In this document: positions 1 through 8,614 of the stretch, piece after piece
How the letters are laid out: every line of letters starts with the position of its first letter
Position numbering within the stretch: the stretch's first letter is position 1
Source: Clavibacter michiganensis
GTDB taxonomy: Bacteria > Actinomycetota > Actinomycetes > Actinomycetales > Microbacteriaceae
Reading direction: 5' to 3'
Length of the DNA stretch: 64,000 nucleotides
NCBI RefSeq assembly: GCF_002151125.1
Contig: NZ_MDJZ01000004.1
Span: 62,001-126,000, forward strand
Program-made: the position numbers and the translations under genes
The notes under the pieces: model-generated
What the model saw: only the letters and a program-made list of their open reading frames with translations
Database searches by the model: none
Told to the model about the DNA's origin: nothing

Positions 1-1
1 C

Positions 2-967
2 GACGCGTCGAGCACACGGCAGTGGGAGCTGCAGGAGATCGACCACCCCGTCATCGCCCCGCTCCTGGAGCACAAGAAGCTGTCCCGCCTGCTCACCGCC
101 AACGGCTGGACCTGGATGGAGACGTGGATCCGCGACGGCCGCTTCCACCCCGAGTACGTGCCCGGCGGCGTCGTCACCGGCCGGTGGGCCGCCAACGGGG
201 GCGGTGCGCTGCAGCTGCCCCGGCAGATCCGCTCGGCCGTCCGCGCGGATCCCGGCTGGCGGCTCGTCGTCGCCGACGCCGCGCAGCTCGAGCCGCGCGT
301 GCTCGCGGCGCTGGCCGAGGACCGGGCCATGGCCGACGCCGGCCGGGGCACCGACCTGTACCAGGGCCTCGTCGACGCCGGCGTCGTGGACACGCGCGCG
401 CACGCCAAGGTCGCGATGCTCGGCGCCATGTACGGCGCGACCTCGGGCGAGAGCGGCCGCCTGATGCCGCGGCTCGTGCGTGCCTACCCGCGGGCCACCG
501 GATACGTGGAGCGCGCGGCGCGGGCGGGGGAGAGCGGGGGCGTGGTGAGCACGCGGCTCGGGCGGTCGTCCCCGCCTCCCGGCGACGGGTGGCTCGACGT
601 GCAGCAGATCGGCCGCGCGGGCGAGGCGTCGGCGGCCGACGCCGCCCGCGCCCGCACGTCCGCCCGCGATCAGGGGCGGTTCACGCGCAACTTCGTCGTC
701 CAGGGCAGCGCCGCCGAGTGGGCGCTCTGCTGGCTGGCCGGGCTCCGGCGACGGCTGGCCGCCATGGAGCGACCCGGCTCCCGCCCGCACCTCGTCTTCT
801 TCCTGCACGACGAGGTCATGGTGCACGCGCCGGACGACCGCGTCGACGAGGTGCGCGGGGCCGTGGCCGAGGCCGCCGCGGAGGCCGGCCGCCTGCTGTT
901 CGGCGACGCGCCCGTCGACTTCCCCGTCACGATCGCCGTCGTCGACGACTACGCGCAGGCCAAGTGA
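2..967 (+). CDS. Family-A DNA polymerase-like protein (bifunctional 3'-5' exonuclease/DNA polymerase type), C-terminal part
   Basis: The reading frame is open from base 2, so the gene starts before the window; about 321 residues remain. The visible part is the palm/fingers region of a DNA polymerase I-type enzyme. Motif A is seen as DAAQLEPRVLAAL, a motif B-like K...YG stretch as AKVAMLGAMYGATSG, and motif C as HDEVMVHAPDD, where His-Asp-Glu includes the catalytic acidic residue. Actinobacteria carry, besides PolA, a shorter protein annotated as bifunctional 3'-5' exonuclease/DNA polymerase, and the divergent motif A (DAAQLEPR rather than DYSQIELR) fits that group. Whether the exonuclease half is intact cannot be judged from the window. 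The gene ends just before a strong hairpin. Confidence 0.85.
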   Translation, partial: DASSTRQWELQEIDHPVIAPLLEHKKLSRLLTANGWTWMETWIRDGRFHPEYVPGGVVTGRWAANGGGALQLPRQIRSAVRADPGWRLVVADAAQLEPRVLAALAEDRAMADAGRGTDLYQGLVDAGVVDTRAHAKVAMLGAMYGATSGESGRLMPRLVRAYPRATGYVERAARAGESGGVVSTRLGRSSPPPGDGWLDVQQIGRAGEASAADAARARTSARDQGRFTRNFVVQGSAAEWALCWLAGLRRRLAAMERPGSRPHLVFFLHDEVMVHAPDDRVDEVRGAVAEAAAEAGRLLFGDAPVDFPVTIAVVDDYAQAK

Positions 968-983
968 GCCGAGCCCGGACATG

Positions 984-1017
984 ACGACGCCCGGCCCCTC
1001 GGGGGACCGGGCGTCGT
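984..1017. terminator. Bidirectional hairpin between convergent genes
   Basis: A perfect 11-bp stem (984-994 with 1007-1017) closes a 12-nt loop. It lies 16 bases after the polymerase-like gene and 16 bases before the end of the small minus-strand gene, so it can serve both. Confidence 0.75.
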
Positions 1018-1033
1018 GGTGCCGTCGGGAGGA

Positions 1034-1222
1034 TCAGCCGCCGGAGGCGACGTCACCCGTGTGGTCGTCGCCGTCGCCCGAGTTGCTGCCGGAGCCGTCG
1101 GGGGTCGACCCGTCCGAGCCGCTCTCCGTCGTGACCGCGGAGGAGGACGACTCCTCGTGCTCCTCGGTGTGCGTCGTCGTGCCGTCGTCGTCGGTGGAGG
1201 TGCTCTCGTGATCTGTGCTCAT
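1034..1222 (-). CDS. Small acidic Ser/Thr/Asp-rich protein, 62 aa
   Basis: I do not recognise a family. The product is low-complexity: nearly all Ser, Thr, Asp, Glu and Gly, strongly acidic, with no Cys, no hydrophobic segment and no signal peptide, so it is probably disordered. The start chosen (ATG at 1222, MSTDHEST...) is the first one that avoids an Arg-rich, shadow-like extension upstream. The gene is divergent from the DUF1684 gene and convergent with the polymerase gene, with which it shares a terminator hairpin. It could be a spurious frame, but the clean acidic composition and terminator placement favour a real gene. Confidence 0.5.
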   Translation of the reverse strand: MSTDHESTSTDDDGTTTHTEEHEESSSSAVTTESGSDGSTPDGSGSNSGDGDDHTGDVASGG

Positions 1223-1317
1223 GGTCCGACCGTACGCTCGCGCTGCGCCGCGGGGAACCCCGGCGGCGGACACGCGGACGACTTGGCCGGCGGCCCCCCG
1301 ACGGCGAGGATGGGACC

Positions 1318-2169
1318 ATGACCGATCCCGCGACCGCCGCCCCCGCACCCACCGATCCGGCGGAGGTCCTCGCCGTCTACCGCTCGCGGCGCGAGCAGAT
1401 GGTGGTGCTACCGCAGGGGAACCTGGCGCTCGTCAACACCCAGTGGATCTCCCACGACGCCGCGCCGCAGCCCGTCTTCGGGATCCCCGGCACCTGGTCG
1501 CCGCTCGAGCCCGGCGTCTCCGGCCTGCGCGTCGAGGCCACCGCGGCGGACGGGCTCCGCGTCGACGGCGTCCTCGTGGACGGCGAGGCGATCGTCCGCG
1601 GTCGCGACGACCCGAAGCCGTCGTCCGTCGTCGCCAGCGACACGGTGTCGGCCTTCGTCATCGCGAGCGAGGAGGGCACGTACGCGCTCCGCGTGTGGGA
1701 CGCGCAGTCCGACGCGATCCGCGACTTCGGCGGCATCGACGCGTTCCCGTACTCCGAGGAGTGGGTCGTGGAGGCGGACTTCACGCCCATCGAGGGCGGC
1801 CGCGTCATGGGCTTCGAGCACCTCAAGGACGACGGCGCCACGAAGGAGAAGATCGTGCCCGGCGAGATCACCTTCACGAAGGACGGCGTCGACTACTCGC
1901 TCGCCGCCTTCCGCGAGGGACGCGCGCTCCTGCTCGTCTTCTCGGACGCCACCAGCGGCGAGTCCACCTACGGCGTCGGACGGTTCCTGATGGTCGCGCC
2001 CTCCCCGGACGGCACGATCACCCTCGACTTCAACCGCGCCTACCTGCCCCCGTGCGCGTTCAGCTACAACTTCAACTGCCCGATGCCGCCCAAGCAGAAC
2101 CGCTTCGCCGTTCCCATCGAGGCCGGGGAGAAGAACGTGCTGGCCACCGGCGGCGGCCTGCTGCACTGA
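1318..2169 (+). CDS. DUF1684 family protein
   Basis: A 283-residue soluble protein of the DUF1684 family, whose biochemical function is not established. Family-like features are the central FPYSEEWVVEADF stretch and the C-terminal segment DFNRAYLPPCAFSYNFNCPMPPKQNRF, quoted here only as landmarks: PPCAFSYNFNCP holds the two conserved Cys and an N-x-C-P-x-P-P motif. No signal peptide or membrane segment is seen. A -35-like TTGGCC (1283-1288), a 17-base spacer and a GAGGAT hexamer (1306-1311) sit 6 bases from the ATG, suggesting a leaderless transcript. It converges with the padR gene, with a single base between the stop codons. Confidence 0.85.
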   Translation: MTDPATAAPAPTDPAEVLAVYRSRREQMVVLPQGNLALVNTQWISHDAAPQPVFGIPGTWSPLEPGVSGLRVEATAADGLRVDGVLVDGEAIVRGRDDPKPSSVVASDTVSAFVIASEEGTYALRVWDAQSDAIRDFGGIDAFPYSEEWVVEADFTPIEGGRVMGFEHLKDDGATKEKIVPGEITFTKDGVDYSLAAFREGRALLLVFSDATSGESTYGVGRFLMVAPSPDGTITLDFNRAYLPPCAFSYNFNCPMPPKQNRFAVPIEAGEKNVLATGGGLLH

Positions 2170-2170
2170 C

Positions 2171-2773
2171 TCAGGCGTCGGATCCGCCGGGCGGGCGCGC
2201 CGGACGACCTCGACGGGGAGCGGCGGCGAGCCCCGCGGGTCGCGTGCCCGTCGCACGCGCGTCGCCGATCCGGCGCTCCGCCCGGTCGAGCCACGTCAGG
2301 CGCGCGTCGACCTGCGCCTCCTGCGCCTCGACGGCCAGGAGGCGGGCCAGCGCGAGCTCGCCGCCCTCCGCCTCCAGCTCCTCGCGCGCCCGGGCGAGCG
2401 CGGCCGACTCGGCCAGCGAGCTCTCCCGCTGCATCCGCACGACCTCGCGCGCGTCGGCTCCGGGGAGCGACAGCGCGAGGGTGACCTTGACCAGCAGCTC
2501 GTCACGCGCCCCGACGGCTCCGACGCTCGCCGCGAGCCACGCGTCGACCTCGGCGATCCCCGCCTCGGTGATCGTGTACGGCACGTGCCCCGCGTCATCC
2601 GTCTCGCCCTTGACGACGAGGCCGTCGCGCTCGAGCCGGTCGAGCGTGTTGTAGATCTGACCGACGTTGAGCGGAGCCGCCGTCCCCGTGCGTCGCGAGA
2701 ACTCGGTCCGCAACTGGTACCCGTAGCAGGTGCCCTCGGTGAGGACCGCGAGCAGCGCATGGCGCACCGACAT
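2171..2773 (-). CDS. PadR family transcriptional regulator
   Basis: A 200-residue protein with the N-terminal PadR winged helix: MSVRHALLAVLTEG, the YGYQL turn, then the recognition-helix region VGQIYNTLDRLERDGLV and wing residues up to about 75. The C-terminal half (about 85-180) is helical and Glu/Ala-rich, as in PadR subfamily 2 (Vir C-terminal-like) members used for dimerisation. The effector and targets are unknown; PadR genes often lie beside a transporter or stress gene they repress, but no such neighbour is obvious here. A TAGGCT hexamer on the minus strand (2813-2818) may be its -10. The purine-rich GAGGCGGG before the ATG supports the start. Confidence 0.9.
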   Translation of the reverse strand: MSVRHALLAVLTEGTCYGYQLRTEFSRRTGTAAPLNVGQIYNTLDRLERDGLVVKGETDDAGHVPYTITEAGIAEVDAWLAASVGAVGARDELLVKVTLALSLPGADAREVVRMQRESSLAESAALARAREELEAEGGELALARLLAVEAQEAQVDARLTWLDRAERRIGDARATGTRPAGLAAAPRRGRPARPPGGSDA

Positions 2774-3038
2774 GCCCGCCTCGTCTCCCGGTCCCCGCGG
2801 ACCGCCACCTGGAGCCTAGGCATTCCCGGCATGCATCCCGGTCGGACCCGCCGAGGCGCGGGAACCGTCCGCGCCGGCGCCGCACCGGCGCGTCGCGACC
2901 CGCGTGTTGCCCGCGCACAGGATCACCCGCCATGATGGGACCCGTCGGCGCTCGCGCCGGCCGCACCGGCAGGTGTGGAGCTCGTCCATCGCACGCAGAT
3001 CGTTGGGGAAGACGCATCTGATCGGATGGAGGAGACCC

Positions 3039-3557
3039 ATGGAAGCACCCGTCGCCAACTCAAGACCGGCTCGAGGAGTGCTCTACGTGCACTCCTCCCC
3101 TCGCGCGCTCTGCCCCCATGTCGAATGGGCCGCCGGTCGTGCGCTCGGTCACGCCGTGAACTTCACGTGGGACCCGCAACCGGTGCTCAAGGGCGCCATG
3201 CGCGCCGAGTACTACTGGGAGGGCCCGGAAGGGTCCGGCGCCGCCATCGCCAGCGGCCTCCGCGGCTGGGAGCACCTCCGCTACGAGGTCACCGAGGACG
3301 CCGGCCCCGGCCGTGACGGCGGGCGCTGGATGCACACGCCCGACCTCGGCGTCTTCTTCGCGCAGACCGACACCGCCGGCAACACGGTGATCCCCGAGGA
3401 CCGGATCCGCTACGCGCTCGACGTCGCCGGATCCAACACGCTGGAGCTCCACCGCGAGCTGCGCCTCGCCATGGGGCAGGCCTGGGACGACGAGCTCGAG
3501 GCCTTCCGCCACGCGAGCGACTTCAGCCCGGTCGTCTGGCTGCACAAGGTCGGCTGA
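3039..3557 (+). CDS. DUF3145 domain-containing protein
   Basis: A 172-residue protein matching the actinobacterial DUF3145 family along its whole length: RGVLYVHSSPRALCPHVEWA near the N-terminus, then a Trp-rich middle (FTWDPQP, YYWEGPEG) and the C-terminal DFSPVVWLHKVG. The function is unknown; the family is widespread and conserved next to the fatty acid synthesis genes in actinobacteria, as here. The start at 3039 (MEAPVANS) is preceded by GGAGGAG at about the right distance, so longer upstream frames are rejected. It is convergent with fabF and shares a very strong hairpin with it. Confidence 0.88.
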   Translation: MEAPVANSRPARGVLYVHSSPRALCPHVEWAAGRALGHAVNFTWDPQPVLKGAMRAEYYWEGPEGSGAAIASGLRGWEHLRYEVTEDAGPGRDGGRWMHTPDLGVFFAQTDTAGNTVIPEDRIRYALDVAGSNTLELHRELRLAMGQAWDDELEAFRHASDFSPVVWLHKVG

Positions 3558-3588
3558 CCCGATCCCCGCGCGGCTCCTCCCCGCGCCC

Positions 3589-3636
3589 TGCACGACGAGA
3601 GGCCCCGACCATCCGGTCGGGGCCTCTCGTCGTGCA
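3589..3636. terminator. Very strong bidirectional terminator hairpin
   Basis: A perfect inverted repeat of 22 bp (3589-3610 with 3615-3636) around the 4-nt loop ATCC, between the convergent DUF3145 and fabF genes. It is the longest perfect stem I noticed in the window. Confidence 0.88.
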
Positions 3637-3641
3637 TGCGG

Positions 3642-4883
3642 CTAGACGCTGCGGAACGCGATGACGGCGTTGTGCCCGCCGAAGCCGAACGAGTTGCTGA
3701 TCGCGAGCAGGTCGCCGTCGCCGAGCGAGCGGGGTGACGTGACCACGTCGAGCGGGATGTCGGGATCCTGCTCCGTGAGGTTGATCGTCGGGGGAGCGGT
3801 GCGCTCCGCCAGCGCCTTCACGGTGAAGACGGCCTCGATGGCGCCCGCCCCGCCGAGCAGGTGACCCGTCGACGCCTTGGTCGCGCTCACGGGGATGCCG
3901 TGCACGGCGTCGCCGAACACGCGCTCGAGCGCCTTGTACTCGGCGATGTCCCCGACCGGCGTGCTCGTCGCGTGGACGTTGATGTGGGACACGTCGCCGC
4001 GCGAGTAGCCCGCGCCCTCGATGGTCTGGATCATGGCGCGCGCCGCCGCCGTGCCCTCGGGGTCGGGGGCGGTGATGTGGAACGCGTCGCTCGTCACCGA
4101 GCCGCCGACGAGCTCCGCGTAGATGCGGGCGCCGCGGGCCTTCGCGTGCTCTTCGGTCTCGAGGACGAGCGCGGCGCCGCCCTCGCCGAGGACGAAGCCG
4201 TCGCGCGCGATGTCGTACGGACGCGAGGCGCGCGTCGGGTCGTCGTTGCGCTTGGAGAGCGCCTGCATCGCCGCGAACGACGCGATGGGCAGCGGGTGGA
4301 TGGAGGCCTCGGATCCGCCGGCGACGATGATGTCCGCGCGCCCGGCCTGGAGGTGCTCGTAGGCGCTCGCGATCGACTCGGTGCTGGATGCGCAGGCGGA
4401 GACCACGGTCTGGATGCCGGCGCGCGCGCCGAGGTCCATGCCGACCGCGGCCGCGGGGCCGTTGGGCATGAGCATGGGGACGGTCATGGGGAGGACCCGA
4501 CGCGGGCCCTTCTCGCGCAGCGTGTCCCACGCGTCGAGCAGGGTCCACACTCCGCCGATGCCGGTCGCCCAGTCCACGGCGAAGCGGAGCGGGTCGACCT
4601 CGGGGGATCCGGCGTCGGCCCAGGCCTCACGGGCCGCCGTGAGGGCGAACTGGCTGGAGGGGTCGAGGCGCTTGGTCTCGATGCGCTGCATCACCTCGGA
4701 GGACGGCACCTTGGCCTGTCCGGCGAAGGTGACGGGGATCTCCCACTTCGCGACCCAGTCCTGCTCGAGGGCGCTGATGCCCGACTCGCCACGGAGGAGC
4801 GCCTGCCAGGTGTCCTCGGCCGTGCCGCCGAGGGGCGACGTCGCGCCGATGCCGGTGACGACGATCTTCTTGGGGGTGGTCAT
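3642..4883 (-). CDS. fabF: Beta-ketoacyl-ACP synthase II (KAS II)
   Basis: A 413-residue FabF that condenses malonyl-ACP with acyl-ACP in the type II fatty acid elongation cycle. The Cys-His-His triad is visible: nucleophile Cys164 in VSACASSTES, then His in INVHATSTPVGD and in STGHLLGGAGA, plus the glycine-rich NSFGFGGHNA at the C-terminus. Length is normal for the family. It is the last gene of the fabD-fabH-acpP-fabF run; a 78-base gap to acpP holds a hairpin that may lower its expression relative to acpP. The start (MTTPKKIVVTG) fits family members. Confidence 0.97.
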   Translation of the reverse strand: MTTPKKIVVTGIGATSPLGGTAEDTWQALLRGESGISALEQDWVAKWEIPVTFAGQAKVPSSEVMQRIETKRLDPSSQFALTAAREAWADAGSPEVDPLRFAVDWATGIGGVWTLLDAWDTLREKGPRRVLPMTVPMLMPNGPAAAVGMDLGARAGIQTVVSACASSTESIASAYEHLQAGRADIIVAGGSEASIHPLPIASFAAMQALSKRNDDPTRASRPYDIARDGFVLGEGGAALVLETEEHAKARGARIYAELVGGSVTSDAFHITAPDPEGTAAARAMIQTIEGAGYSRGDVSHINVHATSTPVGDIAEYKALERVFGDAVHGIPVSATKASTGHLLGGAGAIEAVFTVKALAERTAPPTINLTEQDPDIPLDVVTSPRSLGDGDLLAISNSFGFGGHNAVIAFRSV

Positions 4884-4922
4884 GCGTGGCGTCTCCTCGA
4901 CGTCGGGAACGGGGGAGGGAGA

Positions 4923-4950
4923 TGGCCGGCCCCGGATCCGGGACCGGCCA
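4923..4950 (-). other. Intercistronic hairpin between acpP and fabF
   Basis: A near-perfect stem: 7 bp, one C-A mismatch, then 4 bp around a GATC loop. It lies 12 bases past the acpP stop codon on the transcribed (minus) strand. It could be a partial terminator or an mRNA-stabilising 3' end that lets acpP be expressed above fabF. Confidence 0.5.
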
Positions 4951-4961
4951 GCTCCGCGCGA

Positions 4962-5210
4962 TCAGGACTGCGCGTTGGTGATGAACGTGACCGCGTCGCC
5001 GACGGTCTTGAGGTTCTTGACTTCCTCGTCGGGGATCTTGACGTCGAACTTCTCCTCGGCGTTGACGACGATCGTCATCATCGAGATCGAGTCGATGTCC
5101 AGGTCGTCGGTGAACGACTTGTCCATCTCGACGGTGTCGGTGGCGATCCCGGTCTCGTCGTTGACGAGCTCGGCCAGGCCGGCCAGGACTTCTTCGGTGG
5201 ACAGTGCCAT
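4962..5210 (-). CDS. acpP: Acyl carrier protein
   Basis: An 82-residue acidic carrier protein of fatty acid synthesis. The 4'-phosphopantetheine attachment site is Ser41 in DLDIDSISMM, followed by helix II and the conserved KIPDEEVKNLKTVGDAV segment. The motif reads DSI rather than the common DSL, a conservative change. The acpP-fabH gap is short (53 bases) and no separate promoter is evident, consistent with one fab operon. GGAGATACAC just before the ATG is a good ribosome binding site. Confidence 0.97.
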   Translation of the reverse strand: MALSTEEVLAGLAELVNDETGIATDTVEMDKSFTDDLDIDSISMMTIVVNAEEKFDVKIPDEEVKNLKTVGDAVTFITNAQS

Positions 5211-5263
5211 GTGTATCTCCTCGTGGTTCGTGATGACCGGAACAGCTTATGGGGCGGTGGGGC

Positions 5264-6277
5264 TCAGGGCAGGACGACGACCTGCGCGCCGAAGACGAGT
5301 CCCGCGCCGAACCCGATCTGCAGGGCGAGGCCGCCGGAGAGCGACGGGTCCTCCTCGAGCAGGCGGTGGGTGGCGAGCGGGATCGACGCGGCGGAGGTGT
5401 TGCCCGTGGTCGCGATGTCGCGCGCGATGGCGACCGAGTCGGGGAGGCCGAGCTGCTTCGCGAACTCGTCGACGATGCGCATGTTGGCCTGGTGGGGGAT
5501 GAAGGCGGCGAGCTGGTCGGGCGCGATGCCGGCGCGGTCGAGGGCCTCCTTGGCGACCTTGACCATCTCCCACACGGCCCAGCGGAAGACCTTCTGGCCG
5601 TCCTGGCGGAGCGTCGGCCATGCGGATCCGTCGCGCATGCTCTTCAGGGTGCCGGTCATGCCGACCGCGTCCCAGTTCGATCCGTCGGAGCCCCATACGG
5701 TCGGCGAGATGCCGGGGGTGTCGCTGGGGCCGACGATCGCCGCACCGGCGCCGTCGCCGAGCAGGAAGGAGATGGAGCGGTCGGTCGGGTCCACGATGTC
5801 GGACAGCTTCTCGGCGCCGACCACGAGGACGTACTCCGCGAGGCCCGACCGGATGAAGGAGTCCGCCTGCGCGATGCCGTACGTGTATCCGGCGCATGCG
5901 GCGGAGATGTCGTAGGCGGGCGCCGGGTTGGCGCCGATGCGGTCGGCGAGGAGCGCGGCCATCGACGGGGTCTGCACCGTGTTGCTGACGGTGGAGACGA
6001 GCACGATGCCGATCTGCTCGGGCCGGATGCCGGCCTTCGCGATGGCCTCGAGCGAGGCCGTCGTCGCGAGGTCCACGGCGTCGACGTCGGCCCCGGCGCG
6101 CTTGCGCGTGATGATGCCGGTGCGCTGGCGGATCCACTCGTCGGAGGAGTCGATGGGCCCGACGAGGTCGTCGTTCGGGACGTCGAGCTCGCCGCGGGCG
6201 GCGCCGAGGCCCCAGATGCGGGTGAAGCGCTCGACCACGGGCGCGGTCTGGATGGTGGGGCGGGGCTGGGCGGTCAT
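5264..6277 (-). CDS. fabH: Beta-ketoacyl-ACP synthase III
   Basis: A 337-residue FabH that starts fatty acid synthesis by condensing an acyl-CoA primer with malonyl-ACP; in actinobacteria the primer is often branched. Catalytic residues are seen as Cys128 in SAACAGYTYG, His in FIPHQANMRI and Asn in NTSAASIPLA. The start at ATG 6277 (MTAQPRPTIQ) gives the normal length with a short N-terminal extension; the longer upstream frame overlaps fabD and is rejected. fabH lies 31 bases after fabD. Confidence 0.96.
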   Translation of the reverse strand: MTAQPRPTIQTAPVVERFTRIWGLGAARGELDVPNDDLVGPIDSSDEWIRQRTGIITRKRAGADVDAVDLATTASLEAIAKAGIRPEQIGIVLVSTVSNTVQTPSMAALLADRIGANPAPAYDISAACAGYTYGIAQADSFIRSGLAEYVLVVGAEKLSDIVDPTDRSISFLLGDGAGAAIVGPSDTPGISPTVWGSDGSNWDAVGMTGTLKSMRDGSAWPTLRQDGQKVFRWAVWEMVKVAKEALDRAGIAPDQLAAFIPHQANMRIVDEFAKQLGLPDSVAIARDIATTGNTSAASIPLATHRLLEEDPSLSGGLALQIGFGAGLVFGAQVVVLP

Positions 6278-6308
6278 GTGTGCCTGTTCGGTGTCGGGTG
6301 AGGCGGGA

Positions 6309-7229
6309 TCAGGCGTGCGCGTCGAGCATGTCGATGGCCGCCGGGAGGTCGTCGGGCGTGGAGAGCGCGAGCGTGGGCAGTCCCTTGAGGCCGCGCTTGG
6401 CGAGGCCCGTGAGCGCACCGGCGGGGGCGACCTCGATGAGGCCGGTGACGCCGGCGGCGTCGAACGCCTCCATGCACAGGTCCCAGCGCACGGGGCTCGC
6501 CACCTGGCCGACTACGAGGTCGAGGTAGGCGGCACCGGACTCGACGCGGCTGCCGTCGCGGTTCGTCCAGATCGGGAAGCGCGGATCCCGGGGCGCCAGC
6601 GGCGCGACCGCGGCCTGCAGCTCCGCGACGGCGGGCGCCATGTGGTGCGTGTGGAAGGCGCCGGCCACCTGCAGCGGGATGACGCGCGTGCCGCGGACGG
6701 GCTCCGCCTGGAGCGCCGCGAGTGCCTCGGGGGCGCCGGCCACGACGATCTGGCCACCGCCGTTGAAGTTGGCGGGCTCGAGCCCGAGCTCGGCGAGACG
6801 GGCGAGGACGGCGTCCTGGTCGCCGCCGACGACGGCGCTCATGCCCGTGCGCGTGACGGCTGCGGCCTCGGCCATCGCGTCCCCGCGGGTGCGGACGACC
6901 GCCATGGCCTCGGCGTCCGTGATGATCCCGGCACCGGCCGCGGCCGTGATCTCCCCGACCGAGTGGCCCGCGATGCCGGCGACGTAGGCGTCCCGACCGT
7001 CCGCGAGGAGCGCGTGCAGCGCCACGATGCCGGCCGCCACGATCAGCGGCTGCGCCACGGCGGTGTCGCGGATCGTGTCGGCGTCGGACGTCGTGCCGTG
7101 GGTCACCAGGTCGAGGCCGGCCGCGTCACCCAGCTCGCCGAGTCGCCGCGCGTGCTCGGGGTGCTCGAGCCAGGGGGAGAGGAAGCCGGGCTTCTGGGAG
7201 CCCTGACCCGGGCAGACGACGATGATCAT
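6309..7229 (-). CDS. fabD: Malonyl-CoA:ACP transacylase
   Basis: A 306-residue acyltransferase that loads malonyl from CoA onto ACP. The N-terminal CPGQGSQKPGF, the nucleophile elbow GHSVGE with Ser90, and the catalytic His in GAFHTHHMAP are all present. The start at 7229 (MIIVVCPGQG) is the family start. It opens the fab operon. The 94-base gap to fasR upstream contains TGTG-n7-CACA (7298-7312) and is the likely place for FasR control; the arms of that repeat are short, so this is only a candidate site. Confidence 0.95.
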   Translation of the reverse strand: MIIVVCPGQGSQKPGFLSPWLEHPEHARRLGELGDAAGLDLVTHGTTSDADTIRDTAVAQPLIVAAGIVALHALLADGRDAYVAGIAGHSVGEITAAAGAGIITDAEAMAVVRTRGDAMAEAAAVTRTGMSAVVGGDQDAVLARLAELGLEPANFNGGGQIVVAGAPEALAALQAEPVRGTRVIPLQVAGAFHTHHMAPAVAELQAAVAPLAPRDPRFPIWTNRDGSRVESGAAYLDLVVGQVASPVRWDLCMEAFDAAGVTGLIEVAPAGALTGLAKRGLKGLPTLALSTPDDLPAAIDMLDAHA

Positions 7230-7323
7230 CCGTCCATCCTCCCGCCCGCGTCCGGGACCGCCGGAGTCGACATCCCACAGAGGATCCGCCACGACATTGT
7301 GACGATGCCACACGCGGGGTGCG

Positions 7324-8598
7324 TCACCGTGCCGCCTGGCGCTTCGGACGGGCACGACCCGACCCCTGCTGCTTGGGCACCGTCGTCCCCGCCTCGGCGA
7401 TGCTGCCGATGATGAGCGCGGCCTGGAGGATGAGCGCCTCGCGCGCACCCGTCGCATCCCAGCCGATCACGTCGGAGACGCGCTTGAGGCGGTACCGGAC
7501 GGTGTTCGGGTGGACGAACAGCTCCCGCGCCGTCGCCTCGAGCGAGCGGCCGGTGTCGAGGTAGCACCACAGCGTGGCGAGCAGCTCGGTGGAGTGCGCC
7601 TGCAGCGGCTTGTAGATCCGGTTGATGAGGGTGGACCGCGCCAGCGGGTCGCCGGCGAGGGCGCGCTCCGGCAGCAGGTCGTCGGCCAGCGTGGGCCGGG
7701 GGGCGTTGCGCCACGAGCGGGCCACGGCGAAGCCGGCGAGGGCCGCGCGCGCGCTCCGCGACGCCTCCACGAGGCTGGGCACCTCGTGGCCGAGCACCAG
7801 GTGGCCCGTCCCGAACCCGGGCTCGAGCTGCGTCGCGATCTCGAGGAAGGACACGGGAGGGGTCTCGGGCGCGGCGGCCTCCGGATCCACGACGGCAGGC
7901 GACGCGCGCCCGATGACGAGGACGAGGCGGCTGCCCTGGACGCCGATGAGGACGTCCGCGTCGAGGTGACGCGCCGTGCGGCGGAGCTGGTCGACGTCGA
8001 GCACCGCGGGCGCGGTGCCGACGAGCACGGACACCTCGCCGTGGCCGTGCCAGCCGAGCGCGGCGATCCGCGACGGCAGCTCGTCGTCGTACTCGCCCGA
8101 GAGGATGCTGTCGACGACGAGCGCCTCGAGCCGGGCGTCCCACAGGCCGCGGGCCTCCGCGGCGCGCGCGTAGACGTCGGCCGCCGCGAACGCGATCTCC
8201 CGCGAGTAGAGGAGGATCGCGTCGCGCACCGTGCGATGTCGGTCGCGCACCCGGTCCTCGACGACCTCCACCGTCACCCGGATGAGCTGCAGCGTCTGCT
8301 GCAGGCTCACCGAGCGGAGGAGCTCACGCGGTGCGGCGCCGAAGACGTCCGCCGCGATCCACGGCGTCGAGTCCGGGTCGTCGTACCAGTGGATGAAGGA
8401 CGTGATGCCCGCCTGGGCGACGAGGCCGACGGCGGACCGCCGCCCGGGCGGCATGTCGCCGTACCAGGGCAGCGTGTCCTCCAGCCGCTTGAGCGTCGCG
8501 CTCGCGAGCTCGCCCGACAGGGACCGGAGCCACGTCAGCGTCTCCGCCTTCGTCTCCCCGGTCTCCACGTCGGTGTCGTGCCGGTCGCTCGGGCTCAC
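7324..8598 (-). CDS. fasR: PucR-type HTH regulator of fatty acid synthesis, FasR-like
   Basis: A 424-residue regulator with the PucR C-terminal helix-turn-helix at about residues 325-385: the line SLEATARELFVHPNTVRYRL is the DNA-recognition part. The N-terminal half (RsbRD_N-like, with FIHWYDDP) and the middle GGDEF-like/CdaR region match the Streptomyces FasR type, a PucR-family activator of the fabD-fabH-acpP-fabF operon. Position directly before that operon gives the main support. It starts with GTG at 8598, 16 bases after the aceE stop codon, so it may be co-transcribed with aceE and link pyruvate oxidation to lipid synthesis. Confidence 0.88.
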   Translation of the reverse strand: MSPSDRHDTDVETGETKAETLTWLRSLSGELASATLKRLEDTLPWYGDMPPGRRSAVGLVAQAGITSFIHWYDDPDSTPWIAADVFGAAPRELLRSVSLQQTLQLIRVTVEVVEDRVRDRHRTVRDAILLYSREIAFAAADVYARAAEARGLWDARLEALVVDSILSGEYDDELPSRIAALGWHGHGEVSVLVGTAPAVLDVDQLRRTARHLDADVLIGVQGSRLVLVIGRASPAVVDPEAAAPETPPVSFLEIATQLEPGFGTGHLVLGHEVPSLVEASRSARAALAGFAVARSWRNAPRPTLADDLLPERALAGDPLARSTLINRIYKPLQAHSTELLATLWCYLDTGRSLEATARELFVHPNTVRYRLKRVSDVIGWDATGAREALILQAALIIGSIAEAGTTVPKQQGSGRARPKRQAAR

Positions 8599-8614
8599 GT
8601 CAGGTCGGCGCAGC

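Noticed and set aside
7298-7312. TGTG-n7-CACA as a firm FasR operator
   Set aside because: The 4-bp arms are short enough to occur by chance; mentioned only as a candidate in the fabD entry.
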